From contig CM060183.1 in NCBI GenBank assembly GCA_030549335.1, forward strand, positions 27,789,052 to 27,853,051: 64,000 nt of DNA, in the 5' to 3' direction. The translations under genes were made by a program, and so were the position numbers. Positions 11,100-24,409 of this stretch are shown here, piece after piece. A model generated the notes under the pieces. It saw nothing but the letters and a program-made list of their open reading frames with translations. It had not been told where the DNA came from and searched no databases. This stretch comes from Pontederia crassipes. Taxonomy: Eukaryota; Streptophyta; Magnoliopsida; Commelinales; Pontederiaceae. Within the stretch, counting starts at the first letter, position 1. Each line of letters begins with the position of its first letter.

Positions 11100-11910
11100 T
11101 TATCAAAGAGTTGTAATAAAGGGTCGTATTTATATTACATCTGTCTTGGTCCAGAAAAGAATCTTAATTCTAATCGGGTTGGGCCAAATTATTCACATCT
11201 TTCACACAATTTTACTTTATAATTAAATCTCCTCAAACTATAACCTTATTACATTACGACTCTTTTTACCAAAAACTAGTGCCAGGACCCATGGATATTG
11301 CAAAAAAATATTATAATTTATAATAATTATAAAACTAAATTATTATAATTAAATGTGATAAATGGGTTTAAGTAAAATTTAATTGAGTTGATATAAAGAA
11401 ATAAATTATATCATTAAATCGAATCGAAACAGATTTTTTTAAACACCATTCTGTAATTGTATTAAACTACTCAATTTAAATGTCTCAAGATCCATAATAT
11501 TTTGAGTCAATTTTTTTTTTGAAAAAACAATATTGACTTGGTATGAGAAACAAATTGAAAATAAAATCTAAAACATGATAATGCAATTATATTAATCCAT
11601 CTCTACTTATATATGTGTGTATAGATGTAGTCAACAATATTTTTATCATTATATGTGTATATGTGGATGTAGACAATAATTTTTTTATCATTATATTTTT
11701 ATTTAGAAAGTATGGTTTTATAAAAACTAAGTAAACATACAAATATGTCAATGTCATTACATATACTATCTTCATTTTTTATTCTTTTAGAAAAGATATT
11801 TTCCAAATTTAATTCAACACAAACCTCTCAATTTGAATTAATTGTAATCAATCATTACAGTACTATCTTTAAGATGAAAGTATAGTAATTATATATATAT
11901 ATATATATGG
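11100..11910. other. AT-rich upstream region of PHD gene
   Basis: AT-rich spacer with a TA run at about 11,889-11,908. Two partial copies of a TATGTGTGTAT/GATGTAG motif occur near 11,605-11,675. No gene supported. Confidence 0.5.
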
Positions 11911-11914
11911 ATTT

Positions 11915-13033
11915 ATATAGGGAGAGGACCCCTCCCCCCATTCCCGCTCGTTGGATGAAAATCAGACGGGTGCCTTTTTTCAGGTTAGATAGGCCGGTTT
12001 GCTTTGGAGATGAAAAAAGGGCTGGTTCGGTATGAAAAAAAAACCGAAGGGATCTTCTGCCACGCTGTGTTCGTTGCTCGTGCCGCGAGGATGTCGCAAG
12101 TTCCCTATTTCCGCCACAAGATCGACGATGCCCTAATATCGCCCTCGTCGTCTGCCATGCCTTTTTTCCGGTTCGTCGTCGTCCCCGCCGCGCTGTTTTC
12201 ATTGACCGCGCCCTGCTTCATTGCCACGAGATCGATGGTGCCCTAGTGTCGTGCGTGCCGCGAGGACACTGTAACTTCCCCGCTGCCGCCGTGAGGTCGG
12301 ACGTCACGAATTTTTCCTTCTTCGATGTGAGCCCACTGCCGCTGCGAGGTCGCGCATTGTTGCCGCCGTCGCGAGTCTTCCTTCCCAGTGTTGCTGGGAG
12401 GACGATGATTTGGCTTGGACGATGACAATGTGGCTAGGACGATGATGATCCCAGATCCATGGCGGGGATGACAACGTGGTCGGCGAATTTCTCGACAGGG
12501 ACAAACTAGGGCACGGACTTTCATGGTGGGGATGACGATCGCGACGGGACTGAGTGTCGTTGCCCCGCCATGCCCAATGTCATCCCCATCGTGCCTAGTG
12601 CCAGGTCTCTTCGCCGTCGACGCGAGATCGCTACCACCGCGCCGAGATCTTCGTCGCCTCGAGTTCATCACCGCCGTGAGATCACCACCACTGCGCCGAG
12701 GTCTCTTCGACTCCCAAAGGTTGTCACCGCACGGTCTTCGTGCCCTAGTTCATTTTACACCCCGTTATAGTTGCCGCCCATGAGGTCGCCTCCGCAACGA
12801 AGTCGTTGTCGCTGCTAGATTGTCGTCGCTGTCGTGATTCCCCCATCCGTTGTCGTGATCGCTGTCTCCCCTCTCTCTCTTCGGTTTTTTCATGACTGAA
12901 TCATGCATCAACTTCACTCCGAACCGACTTTTCACGTCTGAATCGCACACTCCTTCAACTGAACCGCATGCATCATCCACATCCATTGGATGCAAATCCG
13001 ACGGTCATGGATCCTCCCCCTTGGGGAGATATA
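11915..13033. mobile_element. GC-rich island with degenerate inverted arms
   Basis: A GC-rich block between two TA microsatellites. Arms of roughly 130-145 bp look like decayed inverted copies: left GAGAGGACCCC, then ATGAAAAAAAAACCGAAGGG; right, inverted, GGGGGAGGATCCATG, then ATGAAAAAACCGAAGAGAG. The core holds CG-rich degenerate repeats of GCCGCGAGG/CGTCGTCG type with fortuitous open frames on both strands. Its design resembles the element at 1,882-3,076, so a non-autonomous long-TIR transposon is the best guess. Arm similarity is modest and no target duplication was identified; insertion into a TA repeat would hide one. Confidence 0.4.
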
Positions 13034-13034
13034 C

Positions 13035-13073
<39 letters not shown>
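13032..13073. repeat. (TA)n microsatellite
   Basis: TA dinucleotide run adjoining the GC-rich island. Confidence 0.95.
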
Positions 13074-13076
<3 letters not shown>

Positions 13077-14480
13077 TGTGTGTTTAGAGATATCAACATA
13101 TTTTTTATCATTATATTTTTATTTATGAGTCATTTTTAATTATTTTTTTTTTGCTCAATTGAATTAACTTTTGTATGCATAACATCATTTACTTTTTAGC
13201 TATACCTATATTATATATCGATGTTTTTTTAAATTATGTTACTTAATACATTTAAAAAACCTATTTGTACACATATTAATATGTCATGAAAAATAATTAT
13301 TTTAATAATGTTAATAAATAGAATATATGTATCTTTATTTTAAAAAAGGGAATTTGTAAGCATGTCATGTATATTACTGCCACTTTTTTATTTTCTCAAA
13401 AATATTTTTCTGGATACAATTCAACTCAAATTCCTAATTCTTGTAAACTTAATTTTTTTTGTTTTAATGATTTTTCTTGTTATGTAATATAAAAGAACAT
13501 ACAAAGGATTTTTGTTTGAGATAATACAATTAAAATCCTTATAAATATATTATGATGTCATGTAACAAATTTATTATTACTCTTTTGTTTAAAATTTTTT
13601 GAATAATTGAAAATATAATTTTAGGACTAAAAATCTTATTGTTTTTAGGCTTATGAATATTATTATATTGTATAACAAAGTTTTAATATAACATATATTT
13701 ATTCTCTGAAAAAAATGTTTGAAAATAATGATAACTTATGTATTTATTTATAAGTATAAAAATTATATTATCTAACGAATTCTGAAAAAGTAATTTTATT
13801 TTCTTAAAAAATCTGATAATAATAGTTTATCAATATTAAGTTTTATATATATATAATTCTCATTATGTAATAAACTTTTTAAAAATATATTTCTTTGTTT
13901 AATCAAAATAATAATACTTCTAATCAAATTAGATTTGCCTTTGAATTTTATATTATTTTATTTTTGTCATTATAAATCTTTTAATCAAATTAGATTTGCA
14001 TTTGTATTTAATCTTCATTTGTTTTTATTCTTATAAATATTTTTTGTCATCAAAGAACCTACTTATCATCAAATTAGTTCGACCTTTAAGATTTTATCTT
14101 CTTTCATTTTAGGATTATAAATATTATTATCGTATATAATGAAATTTTTATTATAACATTTTTATGGATTTCTAAGAAATCTCATAATGTCACTTAAATT
14201 AAAATTATTTCTGCATAATCAAGCATTTAATTAACATATTAAGTTAGTTTGGATGTTCATTTAGTGATATTTATATATAGTAATTAATATTTTAATTAGT
14301 GCATAATGATTACTTAAATTATTGATAAACTTTATAAAATAATTACATAAGGTTATTATGAATAAATTATAAAATTTCTAAATATTATAATATATATGTT
14401 TAAATAGGATTAAGTAAGCTTAATTAAGATTAAAATACTTAGTTATGACAAAAGATATGATTGATCATCACTTAAGTTAC
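13074..14480. other. Very AT-rich spacer
   Basis: Long AT-rich stretch without open frames above chance length. Short phrases such as TTTAATCAAATTAGATTTGC repeat locally (about 13,920-14,000). Nothing else supported. Confidence 0.6.
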
Positions 14481-16047
14481 AAGCAAGTAGGTGGATAGCT
14501 GCTTAAAGGGATATTTTTTTAAACTGTCTTATGTCGTGAGAAAATTTTGAAAAAAATATATAAACCACTTAACATTATCCTTCCACCGTAGAAAAATTAT
14601 CAGATGCAGAAGTCGAGCGAAATGACATGGAGAAAATCGAAAACGTAGGATGTTCAAGGTGAGTTTTGATCCGAAAATTATTCTTCTTCTGATTGAGAGC
14701 ATCATTCTTTCGTGATTATCAAATCATAAATTATGAACTTTTATATGGTTAATCCATTGAAAGTGAGCTTTCCATGGCCCCTGAAATCACCTAAAATGAG
14801 TTTTATTGAGGAAGTTATGAACTTAGCTTCGCTGGTCACTCATCATGCCACGAGTCTGATACATATTCAATTTGTAAATTAGGTCACAGATAAAATAGAG
14901 TGAATTAGGGTTTGAACTTTAGATATGATTAATTAGTCATTCCAAGGTCCTCCTCTCTTTGAAACAAACAAGGGACACTTCGGTGAGAAGTGGAATCATC
15001 CTATTTGGTCTTATATTTTGGGAAAAATGAATTTTTCATTTCATAGTGATTCTTCTATCACATTTCAGAATATGGACAGATCACGACCCGAGTTAACTAT
15101 TTTTGTTATAAGGTTATACAAGGAGTTAAATTCTATACTTTGTGTGACGTAATAATATGAACATTCTAGTTTTCAAAAAATATGACACATGATCATGAAG
15201 GGATACATATTTTCCCATGATGGAGGGATTATGAAGCTCTGCTTAACTTAGTTAAATTCTATACTTTGTGTGACGAAATTATATACCATAGTGATTATGA
15301 AGCTTTGCTTAACTATATGACACATGATCATGGAGGGATACATATTGTCCCATGATGGGTATGTGCAATAATACATGTGTGAAATTTAATTATGAAAATT
15401 ATGATATCTTGAGTTACTTTCACTTATGTGAAAGTTCATATGATTGCTCAAGTTATGTTATATATGCAATGCTTTAAATGTTTTCTCATATGAAAGAGAT
15501 GTGATTATTTAAATGTTATATGCACTCGTATTGTTCTCCTATGTTGTACTTTTATTCCACTCACTGAGCAAATGATTGTTGATCATAATACTCATTTTAA
15601 ATCTTTTTCAGATACTCGTAAGTTCTCGAGTTGAATCGACCGAAGCTTATTTTTGCTGCATATAGAGAAGAGGTCGAGCCGCTGGAGCACTTTAATTCCC
15701 CTTCACTTTTTTTGAAGCATGCATGTAATAGATAGTTTTAAATGTTGTAATTAAGTTTGAGAAGAACTTTTTGTAAGATCGTATATAACTTGATCATGTG
15801 GAATGTTATATGTGAAATGGTGTGTGTAACAATAATGATACTATTTGAACATGATGTCTTATAACTTTTATTTAAACTTTGATGAATATATATATATATA
15901 TATATATATGCATCTTTTGTATGTATTGACAAATAACAAAAGATAAGTAAGGGAGGGAGGTTTGCCGATTTTATTTTTAGAATTACTAAACATAATTAAG
16001 ATTATGATAATTAGGATTAGAACTTAGTCACGGAGTTGGGTGTGACA
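14480..16047 (+). mobile_element. Possible solo LTR or LTR-like relic (Ty3/gypsy type)
   Basis: The stretch carries a TATA-like ATATATAAACCAC near 14,555, a CACTCACTGAGC phrase near 15,558, a CTTTTTCAGATACTCG phrase near 15,605, and ends GGGTGTGACA at 16,047. These resemble the promoter, body and 3' end of plant gypsy LTRs. No second copy, primer-binding site or coding domain is visible next to it, and the left boundary and target duplication were not found. Read as an old solo LTR or fragment; low confidence. Confidence 0.3.
15125..15359. repeat. Rearranged two-copy direct repeat
   Basis: Copies at about 15,125-15,251 and 15,252-15,359 both start GTTAAATTCTATACTTTGTG. Both contain TATGACACATGATCATG and ATTATGAAGCT(C/T)TGCTTAACT, but in a different internal order, so the duplication was followed or accompanied by a rearrangement. 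Confidence 0.7.
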
Positions 16048-16850
16048 CCTATAATCAAAATAAGTGACTCAAATGGTTAAAAATAAAATATTAATCTTAA
16101 TTTGGCTCAAATTTAATTATTTATTTTGAATTATTTTTATTTCACCTTTGGATATTGTTAAAAGGATTGAGTTTTTAATTGTTCGCAGTATAACCCGACC
16201 ATGAGATAATTAATATTAGACGGTATTATTTTTCTTGTGGTAGAAAAGAAAAAAAAAGCAGGTCTTTTTGTCATTTTTATTACAAATTCAGATAAACTTG
16301 TGTTGATATTTTTATTTTCAGAACGTGGCTGCTTTAGAATTGACCGAGCCTGCTTCGTTGTCGCATTAAGCTCGTTTAACTAAAAAGAAATAAACAAGGA
16401 TCACCGATACCATACATAATAGTATCGATCAACACACAAGGATTTGAATTCCAAAAAGTTTTGAATTGGATTAGTTTGGATTAATAATGCTTAATCTTAT
16501 AATTCCATTATTGATACCACATGTATATCATGCTATATATTATATTAATTTATCAATACTATATAAGTTTGTTACCATATTTAACAAACTTTGTTGGTTG
16601 TTATAGGGTATTTTTCATTTTCTATAAAAAGGTCCAAAAATAATAATAGTATTATAATATTTATTTCTAGACCATACAAATCTTATTATATAATGAAATT
16701 TAAAATAAATTAATATATTTTTTATCTACTCAAATTCCACTTGTAATGAAATTAGATTTACCTAATAAAATTTAACTTTAGTAGCAGTGGCAGATTTCAA
16801 AACTTTGGCAACAATGATAAATTTTAAAATTTTAAAAATATCATAAAACA
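16048..16850. other. AT-rich spacer
   Basis: No gene, RNA or clear repeat seen. It abuts the 3' end of the minus-strand gypsy relic. Confidence 0.5.
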
Positions 16851-18877
16851 TTATAATCAAATCGTAAGTTGTACGAAAATAATGATAGTTAGGTTAATAG
16901 AAATATGCTATTGGACTTCCTCAAACTTAAGCACAACAATGTCCTTAGTGTTCGTTAAGTTGGAAGAGACTGATCAGATGGGGGAAGGCGAGTGAGTTAG
17001 GGGCAAACATCTGTTTCTTCAGTTATTCTTTCATGGTTTCAACACTCCTTGAAATGTGGATGAATTACTCTCCTTGCCTACATAGAAAGATAAGTGGTCA
17101 TTGTCAAGTTTCATAAATAATAGTCATTAAAATTGACAAGGAGGAGAGTGTAAAATCAATGACATCTCTATAGTTGGGGCAGGTTCAGTAATTGTTATTT
17201 CAACAGAAGTGTGAAACTCCCTATCGATTTTTGGGGCTGCTTGATTCCTACAAAATAGAGAAAAAGAAAATAAACTTATTAGGTTGGGTTGCCTCCCAAC
17301 AAGCGCCATTGTTTATAGTCATAGACTAAACTTCGTCACTTCAAACCCATATCTTCAACTTGGTGGATCTTCAATTGATGTCAAACAGATTTGAGCATCT
17401 TTTCTCTATCAAATGCAAAAGTTCTTAATCCATGTTTCACTCTAAACAGTTTGGACCAAACAGAATTCAACTTCTTCAAAAATATTTTGAGCCTCTTGAG
17501 TAGTTGACTTTTAGTTTCAACTTGGCTCTCTTCCTTCAAAGTTCTGTACTCCTTCAGAATTCCTTCTTCTAAATTTGGGAGTTCAGTTTCTTCAGGATCT
17601 CCATCTTGTTTCAGCAATCACTTCTTGATTTTCCTTTTTAGAAGTGTGATTGTTGTCATCTTTAGAAGTACTTGATCCTGCAATATGTCTTCAGTGACAA
17701 GGTTATTTTCTTCAACTTTTGGTTTCTGCATTTCTTCTAGACGATCTTTTTCTTGTATCTTCACAGGCTGACATTCTTCAACTGGTGGAGTCCTTTGTTG
17801 GTTTATGCAGAAAGTGCTTTTAGCCTCAGGACAAATGTCTTTAGTCTCTTGTAGGATAATCTCAGTTGCTGAACATGTTTGGTTGCCTGCTTTGAATTCA
17901 GTTTCATGGTTCACCTTTGGTATTGACTTTATGTGTTGAGTTGTAGCCTTCATCACTTCATCATCAATTTTGATCTCTTCAGCATCTTCATTCTGGAGTT
18001 CAGCAAGTTGTTCACCAGCAAGGTGTTTAGCAGGGAAATTAGTCTTGACAGCTGAGAAGTCCTGTTTGCTTGCTCTATGTGTTGAGTTGTTGCCTTCCTT
18101 TCAGCCTTCTCCATTACATCATCAATTTTGAATTTTTTAGCTTCATTATGGATTTCAATGAATTGTTTAGCTACAGAGAGCTCTTGTTCTTCAGTTTGTC
18201 TTTCACTTTCATGTGACATTGTTTGACTTTGTTCCTCAGGCATAGCTTTAGCTTTTCCAGAATAAGTATCAAGTGATTTCTGAAAAAATTGTTTCTCTAA
18301 ACTTACACTATCAACTGTTAAACCTTCAACTTTATCAAACAATTCCATAATTCATACATTCTACACTTCTTGTTGCCTTATAAATTTCTCCATCATCAAC
18401 TCCATGCTTGACTTCTCTTCATGTGGCTCTGTATAACGCAAAAGCTCCCCTGATAGTTCTGGCAGATTTTAATATGTAACTTGTTGAAGTTGAATCTCTA
18501 GCAGTCTTCTTTGTGTGTGGAGACCTTCTAACTTGGCAAACAACTTCTTTTGCTGATTCATCATCTTTTGCATCATAATCTTCAATTTTAGAACTTTCAA
18601 GAATTCTGTTGGCATTTGGTTTTGCTCGTAGTATGCAGGATAATAGTGTTGTCTAGAGAAATAGAGATAGTCTTGATAACTCCATGAACTTGAATTTTGG
18701 GCATATGAACTAGAAATCTGGTCACTCCATTGGTTGTGATTTTTCATATGAAATTGCTCATGTGGTTCACGCTGAATGTAGGACTGCACTTGATTGTCCC
18801 AACTTTCAGACTTTGGCATTTCAGTTGAATGATAAGAACTTTGTTCATCTAATAGCAAGCTTTGGACATTCCAATCC

Positions 18878-19884
18878 TGTTGAATCCATGTTTTGATGAT
18901 AACAAATCAAATTGGACATAAAAAGTACTAATCTATGCTCAAGTGATGATATGCAGGTGTAGAATTGATATGATCTCAATCGCAGAAGAAATCATCAATT
19001 AAAATGATAAAAATAAAAATTCAGCATACGACCAGTCAACTGATCAGTCGACCGACTATGAAGACCAGTCGATTGATATCAAGCAGAAGAAATGTTGAGA
19101 CTGTACCGGTCGATAATCTGGTCACTATACCGATTGACCGAACAACAAGGGACAAATTCTAGGAAATGTCGAAACTATACCGGTTGACGTTTCAGTCAAA
19201 GGACCGATCGATCGGACAGCTCACAAAGGTAACAAATATGCCGATCATATTGATCGGTCCACCGGCCCATTAATGTGGTCGACCGGTCACATTGTCATAT
19301 GAACAGTAACGACTATTTTTCAAGGAGAAAATTATGGAAAAACTTCTAGATGAGATTATGATATGTAGAAGTCTATAAAAGGAGTGCCAAAATTTGAAGA
19401 AAAATAATCTAAGCAAGCAAGATTATTCAAAAGAGTCTTTCAAGTTCTTGAGTCCAAATTTGTAAGTTCTTCCATTTTCTTTTCTAAAACTTTGAGTGCG
19501 AGAAAATTTTGTGAAAGAAGAGAGTTAGAGAAAATTTTTGTTCTCTGATCTAGTGAGATTGAGAGCTCATTATAAAAGAGGAGTGTCTTACCTCTTAAGC
19601 GGAGAAGAAGGCGTGTGGCGTAAAGATGATTGTTATCTCCCTACAAGAAAAGAGAAAGATAGTGGATCTCCGACGATTTCGAGGTCGAGAAGTCGGAGCG
19701 AGGACGTAGGCCAAAGAGTTGAGACCGAACCTTGTCAACATATCGTGTCTCACTATGTTTGCTCTCTTACTCATATTTTATTGTTATTTGCTTTTTATCA
19801 TTTTTAGTGATTTTTCGAAAGTGATTTTATAAAAAGATTTTTATACACAAATTCACCCCTCCTTTTGATGCTTTCGATCCTATA
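18878..19884 (+). repeat. 5' LTR of the copia element
   Basis: Begins TGTTGAATCCATGTTTTGAT and ends GATCCTATA just before the primer-binding site. About 1,007 bp. It carries many GGTCGA/ACCGGTCGAC-like motifs between 19,025 and 19,290. Confidence 0.85.
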
Positions 19885-19885
19885 A

Positions 19886-19903
19886 TTTGTATCAGAGCAG
19901 GTT
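19886..19903 (+). other. Primer-binding site (initiator tRNA-Met type)
   Basis: TTTGTATCAGAGCAGGTT directly follows the 5' LTR and resembles TGGTATCAGAGC, the usual plant copia primer-binding site complementary to initiator tRNA-Met. Confidence 0.75.
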
Positions 19904-20065
19904 GCTCTTGTTTTTTATATTTAAAAATCTTTTAGAGCTATGACATCAAGTAGATTCAATTTTTCTGAAGGTCAATCGATTAATCGTCCTCCACTTTTTA
20001 ATTCATATAATTTTGCATATTGGAAAATTAGGATGTAAGCATATGTATGTTTCATTAATATTGAT

Positions 20066-20599
20066 ATGTGGGATATCGTTCAAAAATATTTTGATCTACG
20101 TGAAAAATCTCCTTTGGAATATACCGTAGGAGAAAGGCTTTTGATAAAACTTGATTGGAAGGTTAAAAATATTTTTTATTGTGCTTTGGATCCAACGGAG
20201 TTTAATCGGGTTTCTAGTTGTTCAAGTGCTAATAAAATTTGGAAGAAACTTATTATCACTCATGAAGGAACCGACAAAGTTAAGGAATCTAGACTAAATA
20301 TTTTAAATCATCAATATGATTCTTTCAAAATGCATGAAAATGAATCTATAAATGAGATGGTTGTTTGTTTTAATGATATTATAAATGTCTTAGTCTCTTT
20401 GGACGAGCCAAGAACTAACTCTCAAAAGGTAAAAAAGTTTTTCAAGTCCCTCTCCTCCAGATGGCATACAAAGAGGACCGTGATCGAAGAGAAGTATTTG
20501 AATAAGTTAGATTTTGACGATCTTATAAGTTCACTCTTGACTATGAGATCGGAATCAAGGAGGATGAAGAAACAAATGCTTCAAAGAGAAAAATTTTAG
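20066..20599 (+). pseudogene. Copia gag region (UBN2-type), fossil
   Basis: The longest open block of the copia gag region. It contains the retrotransposon gag signature with WKKL, an ESINEMVVCFNDI-like stretch and a WHTKRTVIEE segment, as in plant UBN2/DUF4219 gag proteins. The remainder of gag and the pol region downstream are broken. Confidence 0.75.
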
Positions 20600-21299
20600 T
20601 ATCAAAAGAAAATAAAGATGAGGAAGACACAAGTGAAGAAGATGAAAATCTTGATGAAAAGAAACTCTAGAGGTAGTGAATTTTTTAATGTGCATAATGA
20701 GTTTAGAATTCTTATCAATAAATATGGATGCCTAAAAAAATATATGGCAATTTAAAAATATAATTTGAAAATATGCAAAAGAAAAATAAAGATGTTAAAG
20801 CATGTGAAAAATGTGACACATTGAATAAAGAAAACTCTACTTTAGAATTCTTAATTGAAGAATTGAAAATAAAAAAATAGTACACTAAGATTATCATGTG
20901 AAAAAGAAAATGAAAAATGTGAATGCTTGAACAAAGAAATCAAGAATTTGAAAGATGAATTTAAATTTTTTTTAATGGAAGTAAAATGTTAGATGTCATG
21001 CATAGCGGATCTAGAATGTATTCAAATAAAAATGGACTTAATTTTAACTCTTTTGAAAAGAAAAATGACAAAAAATTTATTTGTTAAAGCATCATATAAT
21101 AATACAAAATCATATATTACTTATTTTCACTGTGAATGTGAAGGACATTATTCATATTTCATATGATTGCAAAGTTAGAAAAAGGAGTAAATAAAAGGAG
21201 GAAGAAAATTTGGCCCGAAAAGGGCTATTTCTAATCAAAATGGACCCAAGCAAAGTTGGGTACCAAAAAGATAAGATTCTTAATTTTTTTCTTGTAAGG

Positions 21300-24240
21300 A
21301 GTCCCAAAGCATAATGATGATAAATGGTATTTGGATAGTAGGTGCTCAAGACACATGACCGGCGATGCATCAAACTTCATCACCTTGAAAAAGAAAAATA
21401 GAGAAAAAATCGCTTTTGGAGACAATAGCAAAGAAATAGTAATAGGTATGGGTAATGTTGGTAAGAATGACAAAGTATATTTGAAAAATATATGGCTAAT
21501 TGAAAACCTAAAACATAATTTAATTAGCATAAGTCAACTATGTGATAAAAAATATTTAGTCAATTTTGAAAAAGATGATATTAGATGAAAATAACGAAGT
21601 TTTACCCATGGGCTTTAGATATAATAATGTGTACAAAATTGACTTTGATAATTTGAAAAATAAAAAAATGTCTTAGTACTATGCATGATAATATAAACTT
21701 ATGGCATAGAAGATTAGGACATGCAAACTATAAATTATGAAATAAACTTTCAAATCATGAATTGGTTAGAGGTTTGTCTAAAGTTAAATTTGAGAAAAAT
21801 AATATTTATGATTCATACCTTATAGGTAAACAAACCAAAAGCTCATTTAAATTAAAGGGAGTCATTAGTACACATAGATCTTTGGAACTTTTACATCTTC
21901 ACTTATTTTGACCATGTAGTAAGTTTAGGAGGAAAAAGATATGTGTTTGTGATTATTGATAATTTCTCTCGTTTCATCTGGACTATCTTTCTTACTAGTA
22001 AAGATGAAACAATAAACATGTTTTCAAAATTTATAAAAAGAATTCAAAATGAATTTGAACAAAAGATTTAAAAAATTAGAAGTGATCATGGAGGAGAATT
22101 TGAAAATTATAAAATTGAATTATTTTGTGAAGAAAATTAAATTACTCATAACTTTTCCATTCCTAAGACACCTCAACAAAATGGAGTAGTAGAAAGAAAA
22201 AATAGAACTATATAAGAAATGTCTAGAACAATTTCAAATGAAAACGAATTGCCAAAGTATTTTTGGGCCTAGGCTGTAAATACATCATGCTATGTTTTTA
22301 ATAGGATTCTACTTAAGTCTCTTGAGAAGAAAACTTGTTTTGAAGTGTTGTGTGAAAGAAACCAAATATTTCTTATTTCAAAGTTTTTTATTGCAAATGC
22401 TATATTTTGAATGTCAAAGATAAATTAGGAAAATTTGATGTCAAATGTGATGATGGTATTTTTTTCTTGTTATTCAACTATAAGTAAAGCCTATAGAGTG
22501 TATAACAAAAGAACATTACATTACTTGTTGAAGAGTCTATTAATGTTAAATTCATTGAGTTTAATGAATTTTTTATGAGCAAGCAAGCACATGATGATAA
22601 GGACTTAGAAGAAGGTAAAGTTAATACTCCAAATGTGGGAGAAATGGAAGAACCTCGAATTGAGGAGAGCCAAATCATTACAAGAAACTGAAGACACGCA
22701 TCATCACATCCACTTGAACAAGTTATTGATAATATATATGAATGTATAAAAATTAGAAACACTTTGAAAAATCTACGTGCTTTTTTTACTTTTCTTACTA
22801 ACTTTGAACCCAGCAATATAGATGAAGCACTTGAATATCCAAATTGGATAAATGCAATGCATGATGAATTAAATAATTTTGAAAGAAATCAAGTATGAAA
22901 ACTTGTGCAAAGACCCAACGACCATTCCATTATTGGAATCAAATGGATCTTTCAAAACAAGTTAGATGAAAATGGTATCATTGTGAGGAACAAGGCTATA
23001 TTATTGCCCAAGGATTATTCACAAATTGAAGGGATTGATTTTGATGAAACTTTTGCTTCCGTTGCTAGACCTGAGACAATTCGGATGCTTTTGGCTTTTG
23101 CATGATATAAAGGTTTTAAACTTTTTCAGATGGATGTCAAATCAGTATTTTTAAATGGTTTTATAAATGAAGAAGTTTATGTTGAATAACCTCAAGGTTT
23201 TGAAAATTCAGATTTCCTTAATCATATTTTTAAACTTTCAAAAGCTCTTTACGAATTGAAACAAACTCCTCGAGCTTGGTATGAATGATTGAGTTCATTT
23301 TTAATTGAAAATTATTTTTAAAAAGAGAAAGTTGACATCACATTATTTTTAAAACACTTTAAAAATGATATTTTAATATTTCATATTTATGTTGATGATA
23401 TTATTTATGGTATTACTAATGAATGTTTATTCAAAGAGTTTGAAACTCTTATGCAAAAAGAATTTGAGATGAGTTTTGTAAGAGAGCTTAACTTCTTTCT
23501 ATGCCTACAAGTCAAACAATTCAGAGAAGACATTTTTCTCAATGAAGAAAAGTATACAAGGGAATTACTTAAAAGATTCGGGATGAACGAATCCAAGCCA
23601 AGCACAACTCCTATGAGCACTACTGCAAAATTGGATAAAGAAGAAAAAGACAAGTCATTGATAAAAAAGGTACAGAGGTATGATTGATAGTTTCCTCTAT
23701 TTAACGGCATCTAGACCAGATATAAAGTTTAGCGTATGCTTGTGTGCTAGGTTTCAATTCGCTCCCAAAGAATCACATTTAATTATTGTTAAAAGAATAA
23801 TGCGCTGTTTAAAGCATACATATGAATTAGACATTTGGTACGATAGAAATTTCCCATTTGAATTACATGCCTACACCAATGCAAATTTTGCGGGGTGTAA
23901 AATTGATAGGAAAAATACTTTCTACCACCGAGACCGAATACATAACCGCTGATAGTTATTATGCACAAATATTATGGGTAAAATAATAATTGCTTGATTA
24001 TGGTGTGAATTATAATGTAACCATTAAGTGCGATAATACAAGTGCTATAGAAATGACCAAAAACCCAATTCAACACTTTAGGACCAAACATATTGACTTG
24101 CGATATCATTTCATTAGAGAGCATGTGACCCTTAGAACATGTATCCACTAAAGTTCAACTTGCAGATATATTTACAAAACCCTTGAGTATAAAACGTTTT
24201 TGCATGCTTAGACGAGACTTAGAAATGATTGAATTTTAGT
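21300..24240 (+). pseudogene. Copia pol region (protease, integrase, RT, RNase H), fossil
   Basis: Recognisable blocks in copia order. A protease/pre-integrase segment (SRHMTGDASNFITL, then GNVGKNDKVYLKN) is followed by an integrase core (FVIIDNFSRFIW; then a WxxAVNTSCY-type segment). Reverse transcriptase follows (IKWIFQNKLDENGIIVRNKA, then DVKS and YVDDI) and then RNase H (YTNANFAGCKIDRK). Integrase before reverse transcriptase marks Ty1/copia. The region is broken at numerous points and cannot encode a full polyprotein. Confidence 0.8.
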
Positions 24241-24409
24241 TGCATGTCAATTCTAAATAAAAATGACTTGGTTATATAACATCATTTTTTACATGAATTG
24301 AACATTAAAACTGTTGCACAACACTTACATTTATGTGAAATAAATCCTTGGCTCGAAACCTCAATTGTTAAAATTTCAAAAATTAGTGAAAAGTGCCTAT
24401 TAGACTAGA

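Noticed and set aside
12243-12783. Arg-rich frames on both strands in the 12-13 kb GC island
   Set aside because: Same explanation: low T/A content and repetitive CG-rich units leave all frames open.
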